From: Lucinisca nassula
Lineage: Eukaryota > Mollusca > Bivalvia > Lucinida > Lucinidae
Assembly (NCBI GenBank): GCA_963580285.1
Contig: OY757015.1
Location: 148,302,082-148,366,081 of the forward strand
DNA: 64,000 nucleotides
Direction of reading: 5' to 3'
Part shown: positions 43,013 through 54,277 of the stretch, piece by piece
Layout: each line of letters begins with the position of its first letter
How positions within the stretch are numbered: position 1 is the first letter of the stretch
Made by a program: the position numbers and the translations under genes
Notes under the pieces: model-generated
Seen by the model: only the letters and a program-made list of their open reading frames with translations
The model's database searches: none
Told to the model about the DNA's origin: nothing

Positions 43013-43228
43013 AAAACAGGAAAAATGAAAAATATGTATTTTACATGCACTTCCATAGACTTTTAGGGCAGTTTGGATCTTGTATTTTGGATCTGAATTC
43101 CCGTTCAATTGACTGTTCACAGCTGGTTCAATCAGCATATTGTTACAGAAGCTGGGAGGGGAAAAACTGGATGGACGCCATTATGAAAGCGCTTTATACA
43201 GTTTTGAACCAAAAAAGAAGAAACAAAA

Positions 43229-43625
43229 CCCCCGCCCATCGGGATTTGAAGAAATAGATTGGCTGCATGATGCTTCCACGCAGAGCTAAAACCAATTAAT
43301 CCGCCTAGGAGTACTGGTTAGTAAAAATAAAAAATGAGTTCCTTTAAAAGCAATGAAAACATTCATAAGAAAGAAGATGGGTCATACTACGTAGTTTCGG
43401 CTAATAAAGCCTCATCAGTAAGCCGCTTTGAGGATCTAAGCCTGCCCGGGCAAAGTGCTGCGAGTGTCGGACAGTCCATGCTTGTAAACCCTATTAGTTT
43501 CATAGGGCGGCAGGGCTTGAGATGTCATTTCATCTCAATGTCGGGAAAAAGTCCCACAAAATTTGAAGCAACGTCTCATAAATTACCTTTAAAGTGTTGA
43601 CGGAGACGTTAAACCTCCAACAAAA
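43229..43625 (+). mobile_element. SINE-like repeat, family V, with 100-bp insertion
   Basis: Plus-strand copy interrupted between GAGTACTGGT (43316) and AAGCCGCTTTGAGG (about 43419) by about 100 bp of unidentified AT-rich DNA. Confidence 0.7.
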
Positions 43626-44112
43626 CATATAAAAAAGGGGTTTAGTAATACAACAAATTAATTGTGAGATCAAACATCCTATTCAATGACCATATCCCTG
43701 TTTTCTTTTTTTCAGCGTTGCATCCGACTCAAACGCCACGTATTATGAACGTATGTTGATATCGTTTCAGACGTCATTGCAATGACGCAATGAATAACGT
43801 CGACGGGACTGAAACTTCCCCGCGTTTGTATATACCGATTTCACCGCAAAAGCTTCATATAAAGTAGTTCCAGCTAAAGGGCTCAGAGGAAATATTTCTG
43901 CTTAGCAAAGTTAAGTCATCATGGTAGAAATCATAGTATAGGGCCAATCTCTCTGTTATATACTGCGTGTAATATACTGATTTATCATTATTTGGCGTTG
44001 CGTTTAAGAATGCAAGGTACCTAAAAGTTTCCAAGACTCTTTCTAGACTGTCTGTGTCCTACCTGGTCGCAAACTGCAACAACAGGTTTTCACAAGGGTT
44101 TTCTTTATTAAT
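43626..44112. other. unassigned DNA
   Basis: No gene or repeat recognised. Confidence 0.35.
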
Positions 44113-44298
44113 TATGTTAACAAGTCCGTGAAATGAATACCCTCTAAACCCCACTTTATGTAGAGAAAACGGGGCTTTACAGGGGTATACACTAGCTTGC
44201 TTATTTCTGCTCCAAGACATAGGTTGTGGGTATTCGTTACAATCGCCTCAATGAGGCGGTTCTAACGAGCATCACAACCTGTGTTCTGAGTATAATTA

Positions 44299-44889
44299 AG
44301 GCGTAACTATACCACATGTAGTGACACAGAGGCCTTTCTGATATTTAATCTTCATCAGTTCATCAGTGTGTCTCAGCCCCAAAGTTCTGAAACCGAAACG
44401 GATGATGGACAAGACCCCGCAAACACAGCACCCCCCCCCCCCACCCTTTGAGCACACACCGACCAACGTACCTCATGAGACAGGTCAACTGGAGGCATCA
44501 TGCAAGAGATGCCTACCCTAGGACATATAGGCGTCCCCCACCGAGCCAACATCAGCAAACATGACCCACACTCCACGAAGTCCGGGGCATCAGGAAGGAG
44601 ATGTCCAAAGTAGCGAGACTTGCAAAAAAAAGATATAACAAAAAGTGGCAACCAAATCCGTTAAGATACATGTCTCACCTGACAAGTTTTAGTTTTAGAA
44701 AAAATAGAATTTTATTCTGCCAAAAAGAAATAAAAGTATAACAATAATATAGTTATTTAAATCAGTATTTGAGTTCTGACGTCAGCACCGCATTCAATCT
44801 CAGCACTAAGGAACTGATACAGAGCTGATGATACCATCGGGGACGAACGAACCATCCACCAGCAGAGATACCGACCCGCTGGTTGCAAT
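44299..44889. mobile_element. unidentified insertion with 13-bp direct repeats
   Basis: AATTAAGGCGTAA occurs at both edges, as a target duplication inside MITE DNA. The interior contains a poly(C) run (about 44431-44442) and no ORF with a recognised domain. The lack of a poly(A) end leaves the class open. Confidence 0.45.
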
Positions 44890-44932
44890 TAAGGCGTAAT
44901 AAGAAACATATAACACATAAAGTAGCCTTTTT

Positions 44933-45164
44933 TTTTGGGGGGGGGGGGTTGGGTTTTACGGCCCTTTCAAGATTATTTCACTCATATCGAGCCGATCGTT
45001 AATCAGAGGTGGGCGAAAACCGGAGTACCCGGAGAAAAACCACCTGACCTTCCGTTGCAGAACTTGGCGTCTCACACGTGTCCCGAGCGCGGCTCGAACC
45101 TACGGCGGTGAGAGACCTAATGACTAAGAGTCAGCGCTCTTATCCACTAGGCCACGGAGGCCCG
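44933..45164 (-). mobile_element. tRNA-derived SINE, family T, with TSD
   Basis: The minus-strand tRNA-like head has box A (GTGGCCTAGTGGATAAGAG) and box B (GGTTCGAGCCGCG). The 3' end is GAAAGGGCCGTAAAACCCAA. Flanked by TAAAGTAGCCTTTTT (44918-44932 and 45165-45179). Confidence 0.85.
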
Positions 45165-45226
45165 TAAAGTAGCCTTTTTAGAGGAATGAAAGAATGCACT
45201 AGCTCACACGTGTACATTATCGTAAT

Positions 45227-45454
45227 GGATTGACTGCGCTTTCTTGAAGTCTTCAACTTCTGCAAAAAGGTTTGATCACATGATAATGAATAGCTTGTTT
45301 GGTTTGGTTTGGAATGCATTCGAGGCTGCCAGTTTATCCAATGTTGAAGTTTTATTTTAGAAATAAAGGTAAACTCTCGTACAGTAACACCAAACCAAAT
45401 TGCACATGACTCTTTTTCTATAGTATGTGTTCAACAACCGATCAGTCTCATACG
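45227..45454. other. unassigned DNA
   Basis: No gene or repeat recognised. Confidence 0.3.
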
Positions 45455-46030
45455 GAACCCTGGAAGGGACAAGCAACATAGATCTTGTGTGGACAACATA
45501 AAATATTGTGCACACAACTTATTATCTTGTTCGCACAAGATATTATCTTGTAATCACACGTTATTATCTTGTTCGCCTATTATCTTGTTTTCACAACATA
45601 GATCTTGTGCAAAAAAAAAACATAATATCTAGTGCGTTCAAGAAATTATCTTGTTCGCACAACTTGATATCTTGTGTGGACAACATACTATCGCACAAGA
45701 TATTATCTTGCACTCACAAGTTATTAAATCGTTCGCATATTATCTTGTTTGCACAACATAGATCTTGTGCAGACAACATAATATCTCGTGCGTACAAGAT
45801 ATTGTCTTGTTCGCACAACTTAGTTAGCACAATTTAATCAGGCGCATAAGATACTATGTTGTCCGCACAAGATCTATGTTGTGTAAACAAGATAATATAC
45901 TGTGCGAACAAGATAGTATACTGTGCGCACATGATATTTAGTTGTGCGAATAACATATTATCTTGTGGGCACAAGATAATATCTTGTTCGCACAACTTAA
46001 TATCGTGTTCGCTAAACATAATAAAAGAAA
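45455..46030. repeat. palindromic ACAAGATAATATCTTGT array
   Basis: About 25 irregularly spaced copies of CTTGT[GT]CGCACAAC-like and AAGATAATATCTT-like words, both orientations, with many self-complementary pairs. The apparent ORFs (Cys/Leu/Ser repeats) are frames of the motif. A smaller relative lies at 59575-59720. Confidence 0.75.
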
Positions 46031-46431
46031 TACATGTCTCTTCCCAGGTTACGTAGTCTGAGGTACTAGTCCATACATATAATTGGAAACTTAAATACAA
46101 TAAAATTTGACAAAACAAAATGGAGGAAAATGAGCAATAAGTGTAAGACTTAAGTAGTTGCCCAATATTCGCATCAATATCTAGAAAAAAAAAAATATAT
46201 ATAGCTTGGATCACCTTGGCAAAATAGCCTCTAACCCTTATCCTGCGGAAAATGACAACCTCTATCTTGAAAACAGTGCATTTTCCAGATCAGATGGCTT
46301 TCGAAGTTGCCATCTGATCAAGATCTCCAGGTACCCATACAACACATAGCAAAGCCATTTCGGACTACATGAATGCACTGGCTGATCTGAGCTGAATACA
46401 CTCAAAAACATTTTCACATAGCGCAGTCCGA
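46031..46431. other. unassigned DNA with foldback piece
   Basis: Short inverted repeat near 46284-46322 (CAGATCAGATGGC / GCCATCTGATC). Otherwise nothing recognised. Confidence 0.35.
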
Positions 46432-46688
46432 AACGTTCCCGTCAACACTATTTAAGTTATTTTGGAGGGGCTGCTTCCTATTTTGGGGGTCTTTTACCAG
46501 ACATTGTGATGGAATTACATCTCAAGCCCTGCCACCCAGTGAAACCTACATGGTTTTTATTGATGGAACAGTCCGACTCACACAACTTTGCCTTAGACCT
46601 TCTAAGAGGTTTACCAGTACTCATGTGCGGTCGGGTTCAGCTCTGCGTGGAAGCATCATGCAGCCAAATCTATTTCTCGAAGCCCCGA
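46432..46688 (-). mobile_element. SINE-like repeat, family V
   Basis: Minus-strand copy with several substitutions (GTTCCCGTCAACACTATTTA through TATTTCTCGAAGCCCCGATG). Confidence 0.65.
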
Positions 46689-46848
46689 TGTGCGGGGACC
46701 AAGTCCGAATACGTAAAAAAGTGCGGGTTTCGTTTACTAGTATAAATGGCACAAAATATGAAACCAGTGACCCAGCAGACTGCCGTGTTCATTACTTACA
46801 GATCCATGCAAGGCAAATCCTTGTTGATCCGATTTTGAAAAGAGCAAA

Positions 46849-47113
46849 GTTTGTTTGTGCTGAGATTTTACGTCCCCGTCAACACTATTTAGGTCATTTT
46901 GGAGACGTTGCTTCTGATGGTGAAGGACTTTTACCCGTCAATAGATAAAATGACATCTCAAGCCCTGCCACCAAATGCTACCAAAATGGTTTATATGTAA
47001 AGACGGTCCGACTCCTACCACTTTGTGGTTTACCAGTACGGTCTGTTTAAGCTCGACGTGGAAGCACCGTGCAGCCCAATCTATTTCTCCAAGCCTCGAT
47101 GGGCGGGGACGTA
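46849..47113 (-). mobile_element. SINE-like repeat, family V
   Basis: A second diverged minus-strand copy (TTTTACGTCCCCGTCAACAC to TCTCCAAGCCTCGATGGGCG). Confidence 0.65.
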
Positions 47114-47162
47114 AATTAGAGTAGAAGTAGCAGTTGTTGTTGTAGGAGTAGCAGCAGCAGCA

Positions 47163-47292
47163 GCCCTACCACTCAAAGAAACCGCTGGGGTTTAAAGAGC
47201 GGTCTGACTCGCACCACTTTTCCTGGGCAGGCTTAGTCGTGAGCCGTTTCCCAGCAGTTTCAGCTCTGCGCGGAAGCAACAGCAGCCGAATC
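47163..47292 (-). mobile_element. SINE-like repeat, family V, fragment
   Basis: The 5' half only (CTCAAAGAAACCGCTGGGG, CACCACTTTTCCTGGGCAGG). Confidence 0.5.
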
Positions 47293-47828
47293 TAATAAAG
47301 AACATGGTGGACGATACATTGATTTTTATGAGTGCTGACGCAGATCAACATAGAAAACTCGCGTAAAATACATTATAAACCTAACTTTGTTATAGAATAA
47401 AGTAGGTCTCTTGCCAAGAACTGTCCCCCCCCCCCCCCCCACCAAAAAAAAAAAAAAAAAAAAAAACTGCACTTCGATATGATAACACCCTTATGAAACG
47501 TAAATCGGAGTTTACAAGTGTTAACTTGTCAAAACCTTTACATAAGGAAGAGTAGAACGTTTGTGGTGTTTTTGCCTTCTTTAAAGGAGAAGTGACGCCT
47601 TAAAGTCCCCATCGAATGAGGGTGACGGTTTTTAAATGCTATTCGCACCATCGTTTAATACACTGAAAAAATGCCTCAATAATAAATTGAAGGTAAGGCT
47701 AATTTGTTTTAATGATATCTTTGTCATATAATTTGGCCATTAAGTAAAGGAACTTAATTCCTTCCAAAATGCTTTGAATACCCAGGTGGGCTAAAATAGA
47801 CGCTGTTTCATTCCTTCCTGGTATATCT
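47293..47828. other. unassigned AT-rich DNA
   Basis: Includes a C-run followed by an A-run at about 47427-47466. No gene. Confidence 0.35.
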
Positions 47829-48239
47829 GCTTCATCTCTCTAAACACCACATTACATAGAGCAAACTGGGATTTATAGGGGTAATCACTATTTTACTTAT
47901 TTCGGCTCCAGCACATAGGTTGTGGGTACTCGTTATAGCCGCCTCAATGTGGCGGTTCTAGCGAGCACGCACAACCCATGTTTTCGAGTTAAAATAAGAA
48001 AACAAGAGCTGTCACTGTAAGCGACCAATGCCCCCCCGCGGGGACAATTTTTATGTCGGTTAAAGTTTTTGTGACGGACAGACAAACAGACAGACAGGGC
48101 AAAAACTATATGCCCCCGAGAATCTCAGTCGTGGTGGGGGGGGGGTGCAAAAAATATCACAAATTTCCCTCAGAAATATTAACATTTTAGAGAAATGAAA
48201 GAGAGCTCTTCTATTTCACACAGATGTGTTATCGTTATG
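47829..48239. mobile_element. hairpin MITE, family 2 (copy g), interrupted
   Basis: Hairpin at about 47917-47983 (GTTGTGGGTACTCGTTATAG / GGTTCTAGCGAGCACGC); right end GATGTGTTATCGTTATG. Interrupted at 48003-48150. Confidence 0.65.
48003..48150 (-). mobile_element. minimal pearl/Helitron-like element (no tandem units)
   Basis: On the minus strand it reads GGGGGCATATAGTTTTTGCC, then a CTGTCTGTCTG microsatellite, and ends with a hairpin and CAGCTCTTGTTT. Same ends as elements 4, 5 and 1, but without core repeats. Confidence 0.6.
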
Positions 48240-48319
48240 TCTGACCAATTGAACAATCAGCAATGTGCATTCCTACAATAATTACACTTTGAGCGGATAT
48301 GAGTAAAACTGAATATCGT

Positions 48320-48603
48320 TTTTGGTTTGATTTGAGGTTTAACGTCCCCGTCAACACTGTATAGGTCATTTTGAAGACGTTACTTCCAATTGTGTGGGAT
48401 TTCATCCGACCGTACGTTGAGATGAAAGACATCTCAAGCCCTGTCGCCCAATGAAGCCAATAGGGTTTATACGCGCTTTGCCTGGGCAGGCTTAGATCCT
48501 CTAAGCGGTTTTCCAGTATTAATGTGCAGTCAATTAACGCTCTGCGTGGAAGCATCATCCAGTCCATCTATTTCTTCAAGTCCGGATGGGCGGGGGTCGA
48601 AAT
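48320..48603 (-). mobile_element. SINE-like repeat, family V, with TSD
   Basis: Near full length, flanked by TGAATATCGT (48310-48319 and 48604-48613). Confidence 0.8.
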
Positions 48604-48930
48604 TGAATATCGTGAAAAATAACTAAATAATGCATTTCAACCAATGAAAGTCTTACAGACCCGGTACTCAATTATAAGCATGTTAGTTAAATGACCCTAC
48701 TGTCCAGCGGAGGATCACTACTGGTGAGATTAGACCATAGATAATTTGACCAGCCAATGCTAGTGTTAGGAAAAGCAGCATAAACTTCTTAGGTTGGAGA
48801 CGATTTATGATCGGAGAAAAGCAATCGTTAAAAGCCTTTATTGAGTGTGCAAATTGTATGGCCATTGAAATTGATAATGCTTAATTTTCATTGTAAACAA
48901 TATCTCAGCAGTTATTGTTTACCCATAAGT
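48604..48930. other. unassigned AT-rich DNA
   Basis: No gene or repeat recognised. Confidence 0.3.
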
Positions 48931-49096
48931 TTGGAGTGGTCCATTTCCAATTATAGGGGTGTCAGGGCTTTTTTGTGTGTAGAAAGTTTAACAAAAATGT
49001 AAGTACGTTAAGCAAAGAGTGTAGACTGAGATCAGACGCCGCGTTGTGCGGCATCTGATCTGGTTCCACACTGTTTGCAAATGACCCAAAAAGGAC
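48931..49096 (+). mobile_element. piggyBac-type MITE remnant (copy 3)
   Basis: Shares GTCCATTTCCAATTATAGGG, GGGGTGTCAGG and the palindrome GATCAGACGCCGCG / CATCTGATCTGG with 1318-1537. Outer ends are lost. Confidence 0.45.
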
Positions 49097-49803
49097 CGCT
49101 AGTCATACATGCGTTAAAGTTTTATATTTCTTCCAAAATTTCTAGTTTAAGGAGAGTAGTTAAATTGTTGCGGAAAGTGTTCATTTGCTTTCCGAAAAGT
49201 TCATAAAAACTGAACAGTCATAGAGTGGTCAAGAATATTCTTACCACTTTTATACCAAGAATGTATATACGGGGGTGTCCATGTTTTTCAGTTTGCAGAA
49301 ACATAAGTAAGGCGATTCTGTCAATATCCGAACAGTTCTAAAGGTGATCTTAATGATTAAATTTTGCTACAGAACAGAACAGAATATATTTTATTTGGTA
49401 CTGTAGGTCTCCGGACCATAATACAACATATACACACAAACCGACCACAGAGCTACTTTGTTTACGGAAAAGTGACCCAAAATGAGTTGAAAATGAGATT
49501 CGCCTTAGTTAATTAAGTTCTTTTTTGTGGGAGTAGGGGTGCGTTACGGCCCTTCAAGATTATTTTAAATAATAATAAAAAACAAAAATAACAAGAATTT
49601 CACCACAGGCTATGTTCAGTCTGAGATAGTAGTTCTTGAGAAGTGGACTTGAACATTTGGGTTAGCGCAAATGTTGAGGGATTGTCCAACGGACGAACGA
49701 ACGGACGGAAAACCGGTCTCCTTTGTCGCGCCCTGCCAATAGCAGGTGCTTGAGAAAAAAAACGAAAGAAAAGTTTAAGTTCAATTTCATAGATTTGCAC
49801 TGC
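49097..49803. other. unassigned DNA
   Basis: A short fragment of the family-T SINE tail (TTACGGCCCTTCAAGATTAT, about 49545) is present. Otherwise nothing recognised. Confidence 0.35.
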
Positions 49804-50050
49804 CATCACGAACATGCCTATATAATTTTGACCCCCTTAACCAATGTTTTTATATATTAAAACTGAGGTTTACAGGGGTAAATATTCTTTTTCTAATTTC
49901 TTAGATTGTGGATACTCCTTAGAACGATGCGGTTCTAACGAGTACCCACAATCTATGTTTTGAGACGAAATATCGGATTTTTTTATCTGAAAATGTTCAT
50001 TTTTGGTGGCTAAACTGTCAATATATTTGAATAGGCGCGTTTTCGTAATG
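49804..50050. mobile_element. hairpin MITE, family 1 (copy i)
   Basis: Ends CATCACGAACATGCCTATAT and ATAGGCGCGTTTTCGTAATG. The hairpin has lost about 20 bp around its tip (CTTAGAACGATGCGGTTC). Confidence 0.75.
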
Positions 50051-50741
50051 GTAAGAAGCGTGACATAGTGCTCAGGCACATACAAAGTCTTACAGTCAGG
50101 AGAAGAAACTAATAAATAAAGTCTTTTACACATGCAACCTTGTACAGTGAAGACTGTACCATTGATGAGTGACGAATTAAGGTTTTTTTGTTTTGTTTTG
50201 TTTTTTTTTGTTCATAATAAGTGCAATGCAGTTTGCTTAAAATTGTACATCTTTAAAATATATTGAAAATAAGAATATTTTTATATGAAATATAACAAGA
50301 TGTGGCATTCCTCCGAATGCACCCTATACGTTATAAGTCAAAATAATAAATAAATCCTTTTGCTTGCAGAACTGCGCGTACCCATGTTACAATGCGTGTC
50401 TGTAATTAATCATGGGCGTAGTGTTTATGCATCACAGTTGATTTTATTGCACAGGTACTCAGAATTGACCATTAGTTAATTTTATTGGTCAGCTAGTTCC
50501 GTGCCAAAGCCCCCCACCCAGCATTTTTTTTTTCTAACTGACAGTTCCAAGGCGGTTCTTCTGTTTTTATTTTGTTATTATTATGATTATATTGTTATTA
50601 TTATTGTCTGGAGACCCCACGACCCTTGGTTTGTGAGGCCACTACACCACGGTGTCTTCTGAACACCCTAATCTGTAAAGCCACAATTTATATGAAAAAC
50701 GGGGTGTCCATATATCACCCCTTATTCTGTCTGATATTTAA
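50051..50741. other. unassigned AT-rich DNA
   Basis: Holds a retroelement-tail fragment (CAGTTCCAAGGCGGTTCTTC, about 50545) and a possible decayed tRNA-like piece on the minus strand (GTGGTGTAGTGGCCTC, about 50637-50652). No gene. Confidence 0.35.
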
Positions 50742-51032
50742 GCCCCCGCCCATAGGGGCTTGAAGAAATATATGGGCTGCATGATGCTTCCACGCAGAGC
50801 TGAATCCGGCCCGCACACTAGTACTGGTAAACCGCTTGGAGGATCTAATCCTGTCCAGGAACCGCGGTGCGAGGCGGACCGTCCATGCTAATAAACCCTA
50901 TTGGTTTCATTGGGCGACAGGGCTTGAGATGTCATTTCATCTCCATGTCGGGTAAAAGTCCCACAAAATTGGAAGCAACGTCTCCAAAATGACCTTTACA
51001 GTGTTGACGGGGACGTTAAACCTCAAATTAAA
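50742..51032 (+). mobile_element. SINE-like repeat, family V, with TSD
   Basis: Full length, flanked by the 15-bp duplication CTGTCTGATATTTAA (50727-50741 and 51033-51047). Close to consensus, so probably young. Confidence 0.88.
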
Positions 51033-51047
51033 CTGTCTGATATTTAA

Positions 51048-51479
51048 TTGTACGAATTTGAAGTGCTATACAGACTTAGGTATACACCCCGTATTTTATA
51101 TCCTTTGTAAATCCACGAGTTTAGAGAAATTAACGAGCAAAAGTTTATGGACTGTTATCTAGTCCATCAACAACAACAACGACAATAAAATATGACAAGA
51201 TCGTGAGTTTACAGTTATGATCTGAATTGACCTATACATTATTCTAACATTAAAAATATCCACGGAAAATATTAGGGACGATTGTTTTTTTTTTTTTTTT
51301 TTTTTTGTTGTTTTTTTTTTCATAATTAGTGGATTGCATTAAAGGTGAATGATAGCAAAACTGGAATAAAATTGGTCCTTCTATTATATTTACAAACTGG
51401 TTCCATCAAACAGATTGCAAGCTCAAAAATGTCAAAGTCAGAAATAAAACTCTTCCCATCAAATTAAAAAAATGAGGAA
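51048..51479. other. unassigned AT-rich DNA
   Basis: Poly(T) runs at about 51285-51320. No gene. Confidence 0.3.
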
Positions 51480-51625
51480 TGCGTCATCGAATATATACAT
51501 GTATTTACAAGATATGAGGTGTCGATATACAACCTAGTTAAGTGGTATTTTAACCGAAATATCAGGCGCATGTATTGCATATATAAAGCCCCGCAATGTC
51601 ATTTGTACATGTGTATATGGCATCC
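51480..51625 (+). repeat. relative of the AT-rich repeat at 33.0-33.4 kb
   Basis: CCTAGTTAAGTGGTATTTTA, ACCGAAATATCAGGC and TATATAAAGCCCCGCAATG parallel the 33 kb repeat. Confidence 0.5.
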
Positions 51626-51756
51626 ACCGTTTGACACAGCGATTTCTTTGCTATCTCCAAAAATAGTTACATTTCTAACGAAAATGTGTGATATTCTTCT
51701 TCTTCTTATATTCCAAACATATGTTGTGGTTGCTCGTACGGCGATTATAACGAGTT

Positions 51757-52318
51757 TTTGTTTGTCTGATTTGAGGTTTAACGTCCCCGTCAACACTGTA
51801 CACGTCATTTTTGAGACGTTCATCACTTGAACAAGTCCGTGATATAAAGATGCCCCCAACCCCACTTCATATAGAGAAAACGGGGGTTTACGGGGTTAAA
51901 CATTATTTTCCTTATTTCTGCTCCAAGACAGGTTGTGGGTACTCGTTAGAACCGGCTCGATGGGGCGGTTCTTACAAACACCCAAAACCTATGTTTAGGG
52001 TATAAATAAGAAAAATGTCACAAATTTTCATCAGAAAAAATTGCCTTTTCGAGATTTGAAAATGCAATATAGCACACGGATGTGTTATCGTTTTGTGGGA
52101 CTTTTACCCGACATTGAGATGAAATTACATCTCAAGCCCTGTCGCACAATGAAACCAATAGAGTTTAAAAACATGGACGGTCCGACACGCACCGCTTTGC
52201 CTGGGCAGGCTTAGATCCTCTAGGCTGTTTACCAGTACTCATGTGTGGCCAGTTTCAGCTCTGCGTGGAAGAATCATGCAGCCCATCTATTTCTTCAAGC
52301 CCCGATGGGCGGGGGCAG
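51757..52318 (-). mobile_element. SINE-like repeat, family V, split by a MITE
   Basis: The SINE runs from TTTGAGGTTTAACGTCCCCG to TTTTGAGACGTT (51820) and resumes at TTTGTGGGACTTTTACCCGA (about 52095) to the 5' end at 52318. The MITE at 51821-52094 is therefore younger than this SINE copy. Confidence 0.8.
51821..52094. mobile_element. hairpin MITE, family 2 (copy h), inside a SINE
   Basis: Ends CATCACTTGAACAAGTCCGT and GATGTGTTATCGTTTTG. Hairpin at about 51931-51990 (GGTTGTGGGTACTCGTTAG / GGTTCTTACAAACACCC). The SINE host defines both boundaries closely. Confidence 0.8.
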
Positions 52319-52721
52319 GATTATAACGAGTATCCACAACTTATGATAAAGAAACATAATGTATATACCTATAAACCCCTTAATTTTCACTACAGAATGA
52401 GATATAAAAGGGTGTCCATTACACGGTCCTGTTATCATGCTGAGCTTTTGGTTCATAAAAACTACAATTTCTACGTTTTCTATGTATTTCCTTTAATTCT
52501 GTGCACAAGACCTACGTCGGTGAACATACAGCTACTACAGACTGCTACAACTTATACACTTATACAAAATATATACTGATTCTTGTTTTTTTTTTTTTTT
52601 TTCATTATTATTATTGGTTCAAAATTTGCCAAAAAACCAAGCCATTTGGTCCCCCATTTATTACTTTATCAGTGGCGTTATTTTCTTTGTTTTTGTTTGT
52701 TTGTTTAATATTATTATTGTT
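52319..52721. other. unassigned DNA with MITE scrap
   Basis: A short hairpin-arm scrap (ATAACGAGTATCCACAAC, about 52323). Poly(T) and ATT runs at 52587-52615. No gene. Confidence 0.35.
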
Positions 52722-52922
52722 TTTGTTTTACGTCCCTTTCAAGATAATTTAACTTACATAGAGCCGATCGTTACTCGATCAGAGGTGGGCGAAAAACCGA
52801 GTTCCAGGAGAAAAAACTCCACATTACCTTCGGTTGCAGAACTTGGCGTCTAACATGTGACCCGAGCCAGGCTCGAACCACAGCGGTGAGAGTCCTAATG
52901 ATTAAGAGTCATTATCCACTGT
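52722..52922 (-). mobile_element. tRNA-derived SINE, family T
   Basis: The minus strand has box B (GGTTCGAGCCTGGC) and the body GCAGAACTT / GAAAGGGACGTAAAAC. The tRNA-like head is damaged. Confidence 0.7.
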
Positions 52923-52939
52923 GACGTTATGACAGATGT

Positions 52940-53241
52940 CGGCCCCCGCCCATAGGGGCTTGAGGAAATATATGGGCTGCATGATGCTTCCACGCAGAGC
53001 TGAATCGATCCGGCCCGCACACTAGTACTGGTAAACCGCTTAGAGGATCTAAGCCTGCAAAGGAACCGCGGTGCGAGGCGGGACCGTCCATGCTAATAAA
53101 CCCTATTGGTTTCATTGGGCAACAGGGCTTGAGATGTCATTTCATCTCAATGTCGGGTAAAAGTCCCACACAATTGGAAGCAACGTCTCCAAAATGACCT
53201 TTACAGTGTTGACGGGAACATTAAACCTCAAATCAAACAAA
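52940..53241 (+). mobile_element. SINE-like repeat, family V, with TSD
   Basis: Full length, flanked by CGTTATGACAGATGT (52925-52939 and 53242-53256). It landed next to the head of the family-T SINE. Confidence 0.88.
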
Positions 53242-53256
53242 CGTTATGACAGATGT

Positions 53257-53584
53257 GTGCCTTGCGTTGAGGTTTACAAGTACATTGGGTAGTTTCATTA
53301 TATTTTCGTAAGTATGTCATTTATGTAATAAATGACGCATACAAATTATTGTATATAGAAAGTAAAATCGACATGACAATCTATATCCACCAAACTGATG
53401 GTGCAAAAGAACTTGCATTTACATCTTTGAATACGCCTTCGCCTTAAACCAGAAAGGTGGGGCGTACAAACCGCCACTAAAGATAAAAAAATTCGGTGGC
53501 TCTTACATGATGAAAAAATAAAAATAAATAATACACAACAAACTCAGTGAGTAAAATGTAACAAGTATATGGGTGCTCGTTTGA
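53257..53584. other. unassigned AT-rich DNA
   Basis: No gene or repeat recognised. Confidence 0.3.
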
Positions 53585-53652
53585 AATATCCATATCCTAA
53601 TCAGGAAAATAAGGTTTTCCTACGTAACCCTCTTTGTATTTAAAGTGGAGTT

Positions 53653-53862
53653 TACAACGGGCCTCCATGGCCTATTTGTTAAGAGCGCTGACTCTTAGTC
53701 ATGAAGTCTCTCACCGCTGTGGTTCGAGCCTACTCGGGTGGAAATGCGAAGTTCTGCAACGGAAGGTCAGGTGGTGTTTCTCCGGGTACTACCGTTTTCA
53801 CCCACTTCTGATTAACAATCAGCTCGAAATAAGTGAAAATATCTTGAACGGGCCGTAAAACC
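53653..53862 (+). mobile_element. tRNA-derived SINE, family T
   Basis: Box A (ATGGCCTATTTGTTAAGAG), box B (GGTTCGAGCCTAC), 3' end GAACGGGCCGTAAAACCAAC. Its equivalent in copy B is 61967-62178. Confidence 0.7.
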
Positions 53863-54277
53863 AACGCAAAAAGTGGGGATTACAAGACCGTTCATAACAA
53901 GCGATTCTAACGAATAATAACCATTATACAGGGAATAGCGTTGCTTACAAAGATCTATAGTGTTGACTGTGCTTCTGCTCCGAGTCACAGACTGTGGGTA
54001 AACCAAGTAAACCTCACTTTCAACAGAAAAGATTGTGTTTACCAGGTATTTCCACATTTCTGCTCAAAATAGTAACTGTGGCTGTCAGTTAATTAAACTA
54101 AGACACTAATCACAATTTTTCGCTAGATCTGGGACCAAGTAAATGTAAATTAGGTCCGTGGCTAGATGTGTGTCTTTTTCAGAGCCTTAAAAGGGTAACA
54201 GTGTCTGAAATTAATGATATGCTCGTAACCCTCAGAAACATTAAAACGTCACGACTTTTCGCCTGAAAAATGACATT

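Larger units (their letters stand above)
44113..45226. mobile_element. hairpin MITE, family 2 (copy f), twice interrupted
   Basis: Left part 44113-44305 includes the hairpin (GGTTGTGGGTATTCGTTAC / TTCTAACGAGCATCAC). The right part reappears at about 44893-44932 and 45165-45226 (right end GTACATTATCGTAATG). The gaps are an insertion (44299-44889) and a SINE (44933-45164). Confidence 0.6.

Noticed and set aside
45508..46214. 109- and 126-residue ORFs with Cys/Leu/Ser repeats
   Set aside because: They are frames of the palindromic ACAAGAT array, not a repeat protein.
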